Source of the DNA: a virus
Virus record (IMG/VR): IMGVR_UViG_3300037225_000351
Coordinates: 1 to 64,000 of that record
Direction: 5' to 3' (one strand)
DNA length: 64,000 bases
Under the pieces are notes generated by a model. The model ran no database searches, had not been told where the DNA came from, and was given only the letters and a program-made list of their open reading frames with translations. Below are positions 30,992-39,301 of this stretch, piece by piece (the first letter of the stretch is position 1; each line of letters opens with the position of its first letter). A program made the translations under genes and the position numbers.

Positions 30992-32362
30992 CTACTCCCA
31001 GTTAAATTGTTTAGCTTCTTTAGACTCTGTATCTTTCTGCAATGCTCTTCCTACCATGCCAATTGCAGAATCTGTTTTACTTACAGGAATTTCTTTTAGA
31101 TGTTTATTTGATTCTATATCATCTGTAACTCTTTGTTTTTTCTTATTTACATCCAGGATTATTTTCTGATGATCTTCGCCGTCTCTATTTTTTAGTACTT
31201 GTAAAACTGCTTTATTCATTTTCATATATTCTTCAGGAGATGTAAGAGCTAAAAGAACATCTGCTGTAAACAAAGGACCAATAGATTGCGACATGTCCTT
31301 TGTTTCGAGTTCTGGAGATCCTAATGCTGCTCTGTTTGTCTGAGTTCCTGAGAAAGCTGGCACTGCCTTTTCACCGGCCAGACCTCTCAGATCCTCAGAG
31401 ACTCTTTTAATTTCCTCAAATGAATTGCTGTTTTTGCTTATATGATTGGCTTTGAGAATCTCCAAGTAATCAACAAATATAATATCAGGAACAAATTTCT
31501 TTTTCAATTCAAGATTCTTTAATAGATTTCTTATATTATTCGTGTTTATAGATCTCGTAGGATATTCTTTAACAATCAATTTGCTTTTAGTTATCTTCTT
31601 CTTTTCCTCAAATAAATCTATCATCTCTTTTTTTGGAAGATTCTTTAAACCGTGAATTTCTATATCAAAAAGATTTCCTAATATCCTGGAACCATATTTA
31701 AACTCAGACATCTCCAAAGAAACTATGAGAACTTTCTTATTATTTAAGAGCATATTTGTTGCGAGAGAGGACATTACCATACTTTTACCTTTACCAGAAT
31801 TTGCCATAAGAAGAGTTAAAGTTTTCTCATATAATCCACCTTCAAGACAAAAATCTAATGTAGGCAATCCTGTTTCTATGTACATCTGTGGTGAATGCAA
31901 GTAATTATAAAACTTCTCACCATCTTCAAGAACATCAAATCCTATGTTTGTATCAAAGGAAAATGAAAGTGCTTCTCTAAGTTCATCGACGTGTGGGAAT
32001 AGTTCTCCTACTTTTCCTTCTGATAGCTTGTCCATAATACTAACATTGACATTATTAACAAGCTTTTCTTTAAAGAATTTTTCTATCCCCTCAAATAACT
32101 CTTCCTCTGTATACTCTGAGATATTTAATTCTATGAGTTCTTTAAATAATACTAGAGCTTCACCTTCTACTTTTAATTTGATATCTGAGAGAGTAGGAAA
32201 TTTATTATGTTTTTCATGGAAGTCTAAGATTTTTTTGATTAATTTTTTATGTTCTTCATTATCAAATAGAGTATCTTGGAGAAATGGGAGGACTTTGTTT
32301 CTAACTTTATCATTTACAAACAATAACTTAATGATGATCTTTTCAAAGAGAATTGGATTCAA
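30992..32362 (-). CDS. 41: Replicative DNA helicase (gp41, DnaB type)
   Basis: 456 residues (T4 gp41 is 475). RecA-type core: Walker A 'LLMANSGKGKSMVMSSLATN', 'KKVLIVSLEMSEFKYGSRIL', Walker B 'PDIIFVDYLEILKAN', 'VPAFSGTQTNRAALGSPE' and 'VLLALTSPEEYMKMNKAVLQ', ending in 'LKNRDGEDHQKIILDVNKKK' with the arginine-finger region. It unwinds the fork 5' to 3' and partners with primase gp61. Confidence 0.92.
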   Translation of the reverse strand: MNPILFEKIIIKLLFVNDKVRNKVLPFLQDTLFDNEEHKKLIKKILDFHEKHNKFPTLSDIKLKVEGEALVLFKELIELNISEYTEEELFEGIEKFFKEKLVNNVNVSIMDKLSEGKVGELFPHVDELREALSFSFDTNIGFDVLEDGEKFYNYLHSPQMYIETGLPTLDFCLEGGLYEKTLTLLMANSGKGKSMVMSSLATNMLLNNKKVLIVSLEMSEFKYGSRILGNLFDIEIHGLKNLPKKEMIDLFEEKKKITKSKLIVKEYPTRSINTNNIRNLLKNLELKKKFVPDIIFVDYLEILKANHISKNSNSFEEIKRVSEDLRGLAGEKAVPAFSGTQTNRAALGSPELETKDMSQSIGPLFTADVLLALTSPEEYMKMNKAVLQVLKNRDGEDHQKIILDVNKKKQRVTDDIESNKHLKEIPVSKTDSAIGMVGRALQKDTESKEAKQFNWE

Positions 32363-32365
32363 GGC

Positions 32366-32617
32366 TTAAATGTCTCCATTTTCTTGCATTGCTTCATCTT
32401 CTCTACGGTCAAGGTGTCTTCTACGGAATTCATCAGCACAGTGCATTGCAGCATATGTACAATTGTGAAGTTCTGTATATGTGGCTTTTTTATCTACCAT
32501 GTAAAGTTTCATTAAATATGTGATGCAATACTCTAATTCTCCTTTAGTCTTTATTTCAGGAAAATTATAGAGTGCTTTATCAAACGGAATTCTCTCTGAA
32601 GCTTTAATGTAGGGCAT
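32366..32617 (-). CDS. Hypothetical protein
   Basis: 83 residues. 'NCTYAAMHCADEFRRRHLDR' near the C-terminus and a helical core. First gene after the promoter at 32637-32665 (SD GGAAA). Its stop is 3 nt before gene 41. No family recognised. Confidence 0.5.
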   Translation of the reverse strand: MPYIKASERIPFDKALYNFPEIKTKGELEYCITYLMKLYMVDKKATYTELHNCTYAAMHCADEFRRRHLDRREDEAMQENGDI

Positions 32618-32636
32618 AATATTTCCTTTCTATAAT

Positions 32637-32665
32637 AGTATAATGTTTATTTGTCTTATTGTCAA
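32637..32665 (-). promoter_or_regulatory. Sigma70 promoter TTGACA-17-TATACT
   Basis: Minus strand: TTGACA at 32665-32660, 17-bp spacer, TATACT at 32642-32637. Drives the 83-residue gene and helicase gp41. Confidence 0.85.
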
Positions 32666-32668
32666 GTA

Positions 32669-32829
32669 CTATTTTGATTTATTTTTAGGAGAATCATCTT
32701 TAATAAACTTAAATGTAGATAACTTAGCTCCACAGAAAGGACACTTAGCAGAATTTCGAGCATAATTATAGAGAGATCTAAAATTATATATCGATGAGTC
32801 TTGCCTTTACATTCCCAAAAATTTTTCAT
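32669..32829 (-). pseudogene. Frameshifted small zinc-ribbon gene
   Basis: An ATG 3 nt after the deoxyribosyltransferase-like gene opens 'MKNFWECKGKTHRYII'. The continuation in another frame, 'RSLYNYARNSAKCPFCGAKL' to KNKSK, completes a CxxC zinc ribbon but has no start codon of its own. A single frameshift near 32780 would join them into a protein of about 53 residues. The A5T5 tract near the start is a candidate slippage site but lies too early. Probably a decayed gene or a sequence error. Confidence 0.35.
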
Positions 32830-32832
32830 AGA

Positions 32833-34401
32833 TCAATATAATGCTGTGTTAATTGACTTGAAGAAGATATTGAGAATTTTAGATTTACATAAAGATTCAA
32901 CATCAGGAAATATTGAACAAGCCATTCTTTGAATAAATGGATGTGTAATATATCTTTGTTCATCTGAAATAACTATAACTTGCTTCTTCATTTCATAGGC
33001 TATTCCTGTTTCTAAGATGGTATTTCCACACCATATAGCCTTTCCATTTCTTCTAACATATAAAGAATGATTAGGAACTTCACAACAATAAACTTTTTCA
33101 TGATATTCAACTGTATTTCTATTAGATCGTAAAATTTTATAAAAATGTGTTCGAGAAACATTTACATCATAATGATATCTGTCGCTTTTAATTAATCTGT
33201 TTTCTCTTTTAAGAATATTTCCTTCTCTTTTTCTTTTTCTTATATTACAAGTAAAACCCAATTTCAAAACAATCTCTTGAACATCGTCCATTAATTTTTT
33301 AGAACTAGAATAATATGAAACAAACTTATTATTATGTATGCAACCGTCTCCTAATACCATACTATTAAATAAAATATTTAATTGTCTTTTTGATACTTGC
33401 TTATACTCTTTTGGAATAAATTTATTATAACTATATTTTCCAAATGTTTTATCTAAATATAATGCAATTTGTTTATCAGAAATTACAAACGACCCACCAT
33501 TATAATATCCATGACATCCTATTTTTTCAATTGCCTCTTTAATTTTTATTAAATTGTCTTGTTTGGTTTGTGAAATGAAGATTCTGTATTCTTCATAATC
33601 ATAACCGTGTTTGTTTGTAGATGATTTTGATACGCACCCTTCTGATATATACCAACCCAAAAAGTTTAACCAATCGTCCATTAATATTTTTCTTTCGGAA
33701 ACTATAAGATTTTTCTCAATACACGAACAATAAGAAGGAATAGTAATGTACTTTGTTTCTTGCCCTTCCCAATTAGAGCTTTTAGGAACATAGATTTTTT
33801 TGGGTATAGAATCTGCTCTAATAAATTTTCTTTTTTCTAAAAATTTATCCATACACACAATATTATGATTTGGGGTTATCATTAAATCGATTTTTTGTGA
33901 TTTAAAATTATACATATAGCCATAAGAATTTTCACACTCATAAAATTTTGTGGGGTGTTGTAACTCAATCTGATTTGAATCCGATAATGTAAACACTTTT
34001 AAATTGTTATCTGCTTTTTGAACAAAGTCTTTAATATTCACCCAACCATTTTCTGTCAAAATATCAGTGTCGTTTGAATAGCAACCAATCGGGGGTCTTT
34101 TATTTTCATTTGTCTTATTAAATGTATTGAAATTGCTAATAATAATATCACAGTTTTTAATAGACAAGTAATCTTTATTAAATATCAAAGCATCACATAA
34201 ACGAACCTCTGGGGATTCTCCTATGAGAGGGTCAAAGAATTCAATACCATAATCTAATATTGTTCCTGATTGTGTATGATAATTCTGATAATAATCTCTA
34301 ATAAATTTACGCCATTCCATACATTCAGGGATTAGTTCTTTACCATGATTCTGAAATTCAATATAACCTGCGAGATATACTTTTAAAAAATTATTCTGCA
34401 C
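32833..34401 (-). CDS. Nucleoside 2-deoxyribosyltransferase-like protein with intein
   Basis: Start taken at GTG 34401 (AAAGGAG 7 nt upstream), giving 168 extein residues. 'FLKVYLAGYIEFQNHGKEL' opens the fold, 'CDIIISNFNTFNK' is the central strand, and after splicing 'PPIG' joins 'TILETGIAYEMKKQVIVISD', the GTxxE motif with the catalytic Glu. Such enzymes swap bases between deoxynucleosides or cleave dNMPs for salvage or for making modified nucleotides. The intein of 354 residues splits the catalytic loop, so activity needs splicing. Confidence 0.8.
   Translation of the reverse strand: MQNNFLKVYLAGYIEFQNHGKELIPECMEWRKFIRDYYQNYHTQSGTILDYGIEFFDPLIGESPEVRLCDALIFNKDYLSIKNCDIIISNFNTFNKTNENKRPPIGCYSNDTDILTENGWVNIKDFVQKADNNLKVFTLSDSNQIELQHPTKFYECENSYGYMYNFKSQKIDLMITPNHNIVCMDKFLEKRKFIRADSIPKKIYVPKSSNWEGQETKYITIPSYCSCIEKNLIVSERKILMDDWLNFLGWYISEGCVSKSSTNKHGYDYEEYRIFISQTKQDNLIKIKEAIEKIGCHGYYNGGSFVISDKQIALYLDKTFGKYSYNKFIPKEYKQVSKRQLNILFNSMVLGDGCIHNNKFVSYYSSSKKLMDDVQEIVLKLGFTCNIRKRKREGNILKRENRLIKSDRYHYDVNVSRTHFYKILRSNRNTVEYHEKVYCCEVPNHSLYVRRNGKAIWCGNTILETGIAYEMKKQVIVISDEQRYITHPFIQRMACSIFPDVESLCKSKILNIFFKSINTALY
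33022..34083 (-). mobile_element. LAGLIDADG intein in deoxyribosyltransferase-like gene
   Basis: 354 residues from Cys ('CYSNDTDILTENGWVNIKDF') to 'YVRRNGKAIWCGN', followed by Thr +1. Block B is 'LMITPNHNIVCMD'. Homing helices: 'WLNFLGWYISEGC' and 'LFNSMVLGDGC'. The penultimate residue is Gly rather than the usual His, the same pattern as the polymerase intein. The insertion site is between G and T of the catalytic GTILE. Confidence 0.88.
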
Positions 34402-34561
34402 TCTTATTCTCCTTTGCACTAATAGATTCTAAAAGTTCTTTCCTAAATTTACTTCTCAAAGATCTTGGAGTTTTATTCCATGTCCTCTTAAATTTTTTCT
34501 TAAAGTTCTTTGATTCACTTAGACATGCCTTCTTGATAATCTTAGCTACTTTTCCTCTCAT
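34391..34561 (-). CDS. Small basic hypothetical protein
   Basis: 56 residues, strongly basic ('ESKNFKKKFKRTWNKTPRSL'), possibly nucleic-acid binding. Its last codons contain the SD and GTG start of the next gene. No family recognised. Confidence 0.5.
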   Translation of the reverse strand: MRGKVAKIIKKACLSESKNFKKKFKRTWNKTPRSLRSKFRKELLESISAKENKSAE

Positions 34562-34562
34562 A

Positions 34563-34757
34563 TTAATTATCTCCCTTTACTTTAAATTCGCCACAGTAAT
34601 CATCATCGTCAACATCTTTAAACATATAAAACTGAAATTTCTTGTCTGTAATTAATTGGTCTGGTGGATAACGATGGCAAGATCCGCAGGTTACTACTTC
34701 TTTAGGATCATCTTTCGCCCACAATTCAAACCACTTACAGTTCTTACAGATATTCAT
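34563..34757 (-). CDS. Small zinc-binding phage protein
   Basis: 64 residues: 'MNICKNCKWFELWAKDD', CGSCHRYPP and YCGEFK. This CxxC...CxxC...C arrangement with PP is a frequent small phage zinc protein. Role unknown. Confidence 0.6.
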   Translation of the reverse strand: MNICKNCKWFELWAKDDPKEVVTCGSCHRYPPDQLITDKKFQFYMFKDVDDDDYCGEFKVKGDN

Positions 34758-34761
34758 ATAA

Positions 34762-35910
34762 TTATTTTCCTTTCTTTTTAGTTGTAGGTTTTTCTTCTTC
34801 TATTTTATCTTCAATTATTTTTTCTTCCTTAATAAACATTTCTTCAATATCAGTTTTAGAAATATCAAGATCATTATTAAACTTATATTTCTTTTCAATG
34901 TACTTAATAAAATCTGATTTCTGAAATATAGGAGTCCAAAATTCTTTATTATAAATTTCTTCTTCATCTACAGGTTTATCATTCTTTATACAATCACGAT
35001 ATACTTTACCTTTATCTTTAAGAACAAATCCTCCTTCGAGTGCATCTGGGAGGAGGCCGAAAAAACTATTTAATCCTTTCTTAGTAATCTGAACATCTAA
35101 GGCAGATCCTTCTTGACAATATCGAGATTTATTTGTGTGGCCAGTTACTATAAACGAAAGTATCTCTTTTGTTTTTTCATCCTTTACTTTTGCTCTTTCA
35201 GAAAACATAATACAAGAATCTGAAAGAAAGAAGATTTTAGAAGCTCCTCCCACATTTAATCTCTCACCAAAGCCAGATGTATTACTGTAACTTTGGGTTA
35301 CGATAAGTCGAGTTGTTCCAGAAGCATTAAGAATGGATGCCAGTCTATTCCTTTGACGAGGCTCAGACATGTCAACAGTAAGAGTTTTCCCATCAATCGC
35401 TTTTATTGTAGCAGTAGTAGAAATAAGAGCAGTAAAAGAATCAATAACAAGAAATATTTTTTTACGTTCTGCTTTAGTCTTACCCTCTACTAATTTAACT
35501 ACAATAGTCTCACATGACTCAATAGAATCAGTTTCGAGTACGTTAAAGACTTTTGGATCTGTATTTATTCCAAAGGCTCTTGCTGTCTCGAAATTAAACG
35601 CGCCTCTACTTTCTGTATTGATATAAACAACTTCCAGTCCTTTCTTTTGTGCATCTTTACAATGAGCTAAACACATAAGAGACTTGCCGAAACGACTTGG
35701 ACTTGACATCTGAAGTTGCCCACCCATAATTATTGATTTATTTACTGTGCCGGTCGCTAGTATGTTGAATGGGATAATACCGCTAGACAAAAACATATCT
35801 TTATCTCTAACATCATCTTCCTCTATTCTTAGAAAATCACTCAAAGGAAGATTAAGAGTTCCTGCTTTTTCTGATCCTTTATCTTTCATTATAATATCTC
35901 TGATGCTCAT
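34762..35910 (-). CDS. uvsX: UvsX recombinase (RecA-like)
   Basis: 382 residues (T4 UvsX is 391). Walker A 'LQMSSPSRFGKSLMCLAHCK', 'LEVVYINTESRGAFNFETAR', Walker B 'KKIFLVIDSFTALIST', and the L2-adjacent 'RLIVTQSYSNTSGFGERLN'. Acidic and Lys-rich C-tail. Drives strand exchange in recombination-dependent replication together with UvsY (54019). Note MSSPSRFGKS instead of T4 GPSKSFKS. Confidence 0.88.
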   Translation of the reverse strand: MSIRDIIMKDKGSEKAGTLNLPLSDFLRIEEDDVRDKDMFLSSGIIPFNILATGTVNKSIIMGGQLQMSSPSRFGKSLMCLAHCKDAQKKGLEVVYINTESRGAFNFETARAFGINTDPKVFNVLETDSIESCETIVVKLVEGKTKAERKKIFLVIDSFTALISTTATIKAIDGKTLTVDMSEPRQRNRLASILNASGTTRLIVTQSYSNTSGFGERLNVGGASKIFFLSDSCIMFSERAKVKDEKTKEILSFIVTGHTNKSRYCQEGSALDVQITKKGLNSFFGLLPDALEGGFVLKDKGKVYRDCIKNDKPVDEEEIYNKEFWTPIFQKSDFIKYIEKKYKFNNDLDISKTDIEEMFIKEEKIIEDKIEEEKPTTKKKGK

Positions 35911-35915
35911 ATGTA

Positions 35916-36170
35916 TTAAGACCTTTCTGGTTGTTTCTGATATTCTTCTTTTATTGTTAGATATACCTTTGATGGTTCTTCAATTCTTATAAGTTTAAAA
36001 TGATCCATAATAAGTTTTTGATTTTCTTTTATTTCTTTTATCAGATTATTAATTTTTCCTAATATTGAATAATTAGTAGGATACATATAACTACCTTCAT
36101 CATATCCTATTAACTCTCTTTTAAGTTCTCGAAACTCCTTTAAAATTGGTCTTAGTTCTTTATCTCTCAT
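35916..36170 (-). CDS. Hypothetical protein
   Basis: 84 residues, helical, Lys/Glu/Ile rich ('YSILGKINNLIKEIKENQKL'). Starts 1-2 nt after the next upstream gene and ends 5 nt before uvsX. No family recognised. Confidence 0.5.
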   Translation of the reverse strand: MRDKELRPILKEFRELKRELIGYDEGSYMYPTNYSILGKINNLIKEIKENQKLIMDHFKLIRIEEPSKVYLTIKEEYQKQPERS

Positions 36171-36171
36171 T

Positions 36172-36504
36172 TTACTTTCCTTCTTTTATAAATGGAACTG
36201 AAATATCTGGCTTTTGATCTTTCATCCAATCATTCAAATCTACCCAAGTCCTGCGATCACAATGATGACCTAATGGATCTTCCTTATAAATTCCATCTTT
36301 AATTCCTCTATCAGCACTATCAATCTCATACTCCAAGTCTCTCTTCAAACAAAATCTGCAATTATCTGAAAGTTTCTCCCATTGTCTTTTAATATATTCT
36401 GCTACAAGACTAACTGCATAACTCCTACGTCCAATTGCATATCTCATAGCAGCAATCACAATAAACTCAAAGTCAACATCTACATTTACTGTCTTTGATT
36501 TCAT
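36172..36504 (-). CDS. Hypothetical protein
   Basis: 110 residues; 'FIVIAAMRYAIGRRSYAVSL' and 'LGHHCDRRTWVDLNDWM' are distinctive, with Cys and His that might bind metal. I recall similar unassigned phage proteins. ATGA overlap with the gene upstream. Confidence 0.5.
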   Translation of the reverse strand: MKSKTVNVDVDFEFIVIAAMRYAIGRRSYAVSLVAEYIKRQWEKLSDNCRFCLKRDLEYEIDSADRGIKDGIYKEDPLGHHCDRRTWVDLNDWMKDQKPDISVPFIKEGK

Positions 36505-36638
36505 TTTATATCCTTGGATTTCTTTAATGGTTTTTTCTGAAATAATTCAAATTGCTCCAATAAAGTATTAATCTTATCTAAACAATCCTTATAGTCAATT
36601 GCATCCTTCTTACATTTCTTTACTATTTTTTTCTTCAT
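36501..36638 (-). CDS. Small basic hypothetical protein
   Basis: 45 residues, Lys-rich and helical ('MKKKIVKKCKKDAIDYKDCL'). Overlaps the next gene by 4 nt. No family recognised. Confidence 0.45.
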   Translation of the reverse strand: MKKKIVKKCKKDAIDYKDCLDKINTLLEQFELFQKKPLKKSKDIK

Positions 36639-36642
36639 TTAT

Positions 36643-36870
36643 TTACTCCAAGGAAATATTGTGATCCGAGATAATCTGATAAACTTCTTCTCTGATTTTT
36701 TCTATTGCTTCTTCTATGCTCTTAAAGGGATGATCATATTTCTCATATTTTCTAAGCAATTCATTAATCTCAGAAATAACAGCACTCATTTCATTGGCTT
36801 GTGTTGCGATCTTAAATTCTTCTCTTTCCTCATAAGAATCAAATTCCTGAGTATATATGATTTTTGGCAT
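36643..36870 (-). CDS. Hypothetical helical protein
   Basis: 75 residues, Glu-rich and helical ('QEFDSYEEREEFKIATQANE'), coiled-coil-like. Starts right after the phosphoesterase gene. No family recognised. Confidence 0.5.
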   Translation of the reverse strand: MPKIIYTQEFDSYEEREEFKIATQANEMSAVISEINELLRKYEKYDHPFKSIEEAIEKIREEVYQIISDHNISLE

Positions 36871-36871
36871 A

Positions 36872-38188
36872 TTAGTAAAGCTCCTTATTATATCTTGCTG
36901 GTTTCTTTTCCGTTTCTCTCCAATTTTTATCTCTAAGAACTATAGGCATACTCCAAGATTTTCCATGAGTAGGATGAACACCAAAGAGAAGCTGAGAAGG
37001 CTCGTTATACATTGAAAGATCATGGTAAGCGTATTCATCTGTTGCAGGAAATGCTCCATTAATAATCAATTCTCCTGCTGGTTGTTTCATAGAACTCTGC
37101 GAATGAAAATGGCCACATATCTGATAATGAGGAACCATACCATCAATAGCTCCAAGTGCTGCAAGTCTATAAGATCTCCTCTGCAAAGCATAAAAGGGAA
37201 GTCCGAGACTATTAGATGTTCTTGTATCTCCATGACTCAAATTAAAATTAAAATTATAAATCTTAATCATCGCAGACCAACTATCAGGTATAGCAAATTC
37301 AACTCTTCCAGTATCAATCAAAGCCTGACATTTTGTTTTTGCATATGTATTAACCAAGAAGTCAAAATTGAGCAACGAACCCCGAAAGTCCTTCTTATGA
37401 ATATCTAATCTAGGATGATTTCCACTTATTCCGATGTATACAATCTTTTTGAAATAACCAGATAAATCCATAATCATTTTAGCAATCACAGAACCACAAG
37501 CAAGACTATTCTTAAATACATTCTGAGTCTCTGTATGTTGTTGGGCGTTATGAATTAGTCCTGCAATATTATCTCCCAATGAAAATATATACAATGTCTC
37601 AAATGAATAACCTTGAAGATTTTGTGTGAGATGTTTAATGGTAGTTTCTACAAGGTTCTCTGCTCTATGACAAAATGCATTGAAATTATAGTCTTCAAGA
37701 TTGTTTACTCGCTCTGCTTTAATTAACTGATCACTATGCAAATCTGAGAGAACAAGGCAAGCACTTTCTATAATCTTTCCTTTTGATTCTGATAATTTTA
37801 ATTCTGGTATGTAATTATAAGGAGGAACATTATTGATGACTTCTACAATTTCTTTAAAAAGACTGCTACTCCTGATAGAATCCTTTAATTGATTCTTAAG
37901 ATTTGTATTTTCGTCTGATAGTCTAAGAATCTTTTCATCTGTTGTTAATCCTACTATATTGATTTTATTATCCTTAGATACATTAGATGTCATTTTAGTT
38001 TTATCAATAATCCATCCTTTGTATTCCTTTTTATCTCTGCAAGCTTTTCTCATATTATCATAGGTGAGCTTTTGAGAATCATCTTTCTGTTCTGCATTAT
38101 ATTTTTTGCAGAATTCTTGGAGACTTACTACGTTTTCCCATGACTCACCATACGGATCAAAAATATTATAGACAAAATCATTACTCAT
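36872..38188 (-). CDS. Metallophosphoesterase (calcineurin-like) with N-terminal DNA-binding-like region
   Basis: 438 residues. The C-terminal two thirds carry all phosphoesterase metal motifs in order: 'CLVLSDLHSDQ' (DxH), 'IFSLGDNIAG' (GDN), 'IGISGNHPRLD' (GNH), 'NLSHGDTRTS', 'YQICGHFHSQ' (GHxH). The N-terminal third ('SLQEFCKKYNAEQKDDSQKL') has a helix-turn-helix-like and a coiled-coil stretch. Similar proteins occur in phages and may act as nucleases or ligand phosphatases. The substrate is unknown. Confidence 0.75.
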   Translation of the reverse strand: MSNDFVYNIFDPYGESWENVVSLQEFCKKYNAEQKDDSQKLTYDNMRKACRDKKEYKGWIIDKTKMTSNVSKDNKINIVGLTTDEKILRLSDENTNLKNQLKDSIRSSSLFKEIVEVINNVPPYNYIPELKLSESKGKIIESACLVLSDLHSDQLIKAERVNNLEDYNFNAFCHRAENLVETTIKHLTQNLQGYSFETLYIFSLGDNIAGLIHNAQQHTETQNVFKNSLACGSVIAKMIMDLSGYFKKIVYIGISGNHPRLDIHKKDFRGSLLNFDFLVNTYAKTKCQALIDTGRVEFAIPDSWSAMIKIYNFNFNLSHGDTRTSNSLGLPFYALQRRSYRLAALGAIDGMVPHYQICGHFHSQSSMKQPAGELIINGAFPATDEYAYHDLSMYNEPSQLLFGVHPTHGKSWSMPIVLRDKNWRETEKKPARYNKELY

Positions 38189-38217
38189 ATATTTCCTTTC
38201 GAGAAAGTTGATAATTA

Positions 38218-38246
38218 AGTATAATGTTTATTTCTTTGATTGTCAA
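38218..38246 (-). promoter_or_regulatory. Sigma70 promoter TTGACA-17-TATACT
   Basis: Minus strand: TTGACA at 38246-38241, 17-bp spacer, TATACT at 38223-38218. The -35 overlaps the last codons of the methyltransferase gene; the phosphoesterase gene follows with an AAAGGA site. Confidence 0.85.
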
Positions 38247-39301
38247 GTAGTTTCTTTAAAATAATCTTCAAGACTGCAAGAATCTTCTATAGGATTATGT
38301 ATAACCCTTGGAGCTTCTATTATATCTTTCATTTTCTCACCTGCCATTATAGCAAGTCCTAATTGTTCTACTATTTGAGGAACTACTGCATTTCCAAGTG
38401 CTTTTAGTCTTTTAGCTCTGTCCATCCTTGGGGGAAACCCATCAGATACTCGACAAAGTTCGGCTGCAACTTCAGGCCAAGGTCTGTTCCAATTAGTACA
38501 CATGGAAGATCCCGTTGATGATCCTTTATTTGTTTCAATGCTTGTTCTTGTGTTAGATTCATATTCTTGTAATCTCTGGCCGATGGGGTTGGAAGTCTCT
38601 TTATCGCATCCTTCAAATCCGCTCTGTATGATCCTGGAAGATTTGGATTCCTGTTTCCATCCTTCTTCAATCTTGGTATTCTCCCTTGTCCCATACTGTC
38701 TATTGCTTGTGGAGTCGGAAGCATTGCTATTCTGGATGTTAGACTCGATGGTCCACATCTCCCCGGAGCTGTCCTTTCCAATATATGTGCTTTGCTGTTC
38801 AGAATTTCTAATGCTCTTGGAGTGGGCAATAATCCAGATTCTGTCTCTTCTATGTGGGGCGTTGAGGCCGCAAGCTGGAATAATGAATGGTTGAAGTTCG
38901 TATCCAATTTCTTCCAATTCAGAAAGCAACTTGTCGAAAACCAATCCGTGTTCAAGAGTAAGTAAGCCACGGACGTTCTCAAACAAACACCATGTGGGCT
39001 TGACATTTCGTACAATTCTAAAAGTTTCTCCCCAGAGCCAACGGTCATCTCCTGTGCCTTTTCGCTTCCCGGCTTGACTTGCTGGCTGACAGGGAGGGCT
39101 TGCCCAGATGACATCAATTCTTCCAAACTCATCTCCTTTGACTCCATATATATCTCCCATTCTCTTTACTTTAGGCCAATGTTTCTCTAAAACTTTTTGG
39201 CAGAATTTATCGATTTCAACTTGCCCTCCACATTTTAGGCCCGCCATTTCCAACCCGTAATCTGCTCCACCAATACCAGAAAATAAACTTAGAAATCTCA
39301 T
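38243..39301 (-). CDS. DNA cytosine-5 methyltransferase
   Basis: 352 residues. Motif I 'FLSLFSGIGGADYGL', motif IV 'WASPPCQPASQAGKR' with the catalytic Cys, motif VI 'CLFENVRGLL', motif VIII 'HRRDRIWIIAHS', motif X 'KALGNAVVPQIVEQL'. The target-recognition part is short and of low complexity (Ser, Asn, Glu, Thr rich). It methylates C in DNA, probably to avoid restriction. Its middle is overlapped by a 247-codon frame (38404-39147), and local base composition is less AT-rich than around it. Overlaps gene 43 start region by 4 nt. Confidence 0.9.
   Translation of the reverse strand: MRFLSLFSGIGGADYGLEMAGLKCGGQVEIDKFCQKVLEKHWPKVKRMGDIYGVKGDEFGRIDVIWASPPCQPASQAGKRKGTGDDRWLWGETFRIVRNVKPTWCLFENVRGLLTLEHGLVFDKLLSELEEIGYELQPFIIPACGLNAPHRRDRIWIIAHSKSIRNSEQQSTYIGKDSSGEMWTIESNIQNSNASDSTSNRQYGTRENTKIEEGWKQESKSSRIIQSGFEGCDKETSNPIGQRLQEYESNTRTSIETNKGSSTGSSMCTNWNRPWPEVAAELCRVSDGFPPRMDRAKRLKALGNAVVPQIVEQLGLAIMAGEKMKDIIEAPRVIHNPIEDSCSLEDYFKETT
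38404..39147 (-). CDS. Nested second-frame protein of the LPTP repeat family
   Basis: 247 codons entirely inside the methyltransferase gene, same strand, +1 frame. It is not random-looking: 'SGLLPTPRALEI', 'AMLPTPQAID', 'RLPTPSARDYKN' repeat an LPTPxA(x)D motif, 'FLNWKKLDTNFNHSLFQLAA' precedes them, and the end is 'LQPNFVEYLMGFPQGWTELK'. I recall proteins with exactly these features as common phage proteins next to or overlapping Dcm genes. SD-like GGGAG precedes ATG 39147, and AAAGGAG precedes an in-frame TTG. Function unknown. Confidence 0.5.
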   Translation of the reverse strand: MESKEMSLEELMSSGQALPVSQQVKPGSEKAQEMTVGSGEKLLELYEMSSPHGVCLRTSVAYLLLNTDWFSTSCFLNWKKLDTNFNHSLFQLAASTPHIEETESGLLPTPRALEILNSKAHILERTAPGRCGPSSLTSRIAMLPTPQAIDSMGQGRIPRLKKDGNRNPNLPGSYRADLKDAIKRLPTPSARDYKNMNLTQEQALKQIKDHQRDLPCVLIGTDLGLKLQPNFVEYLMGFPQGWTELKD

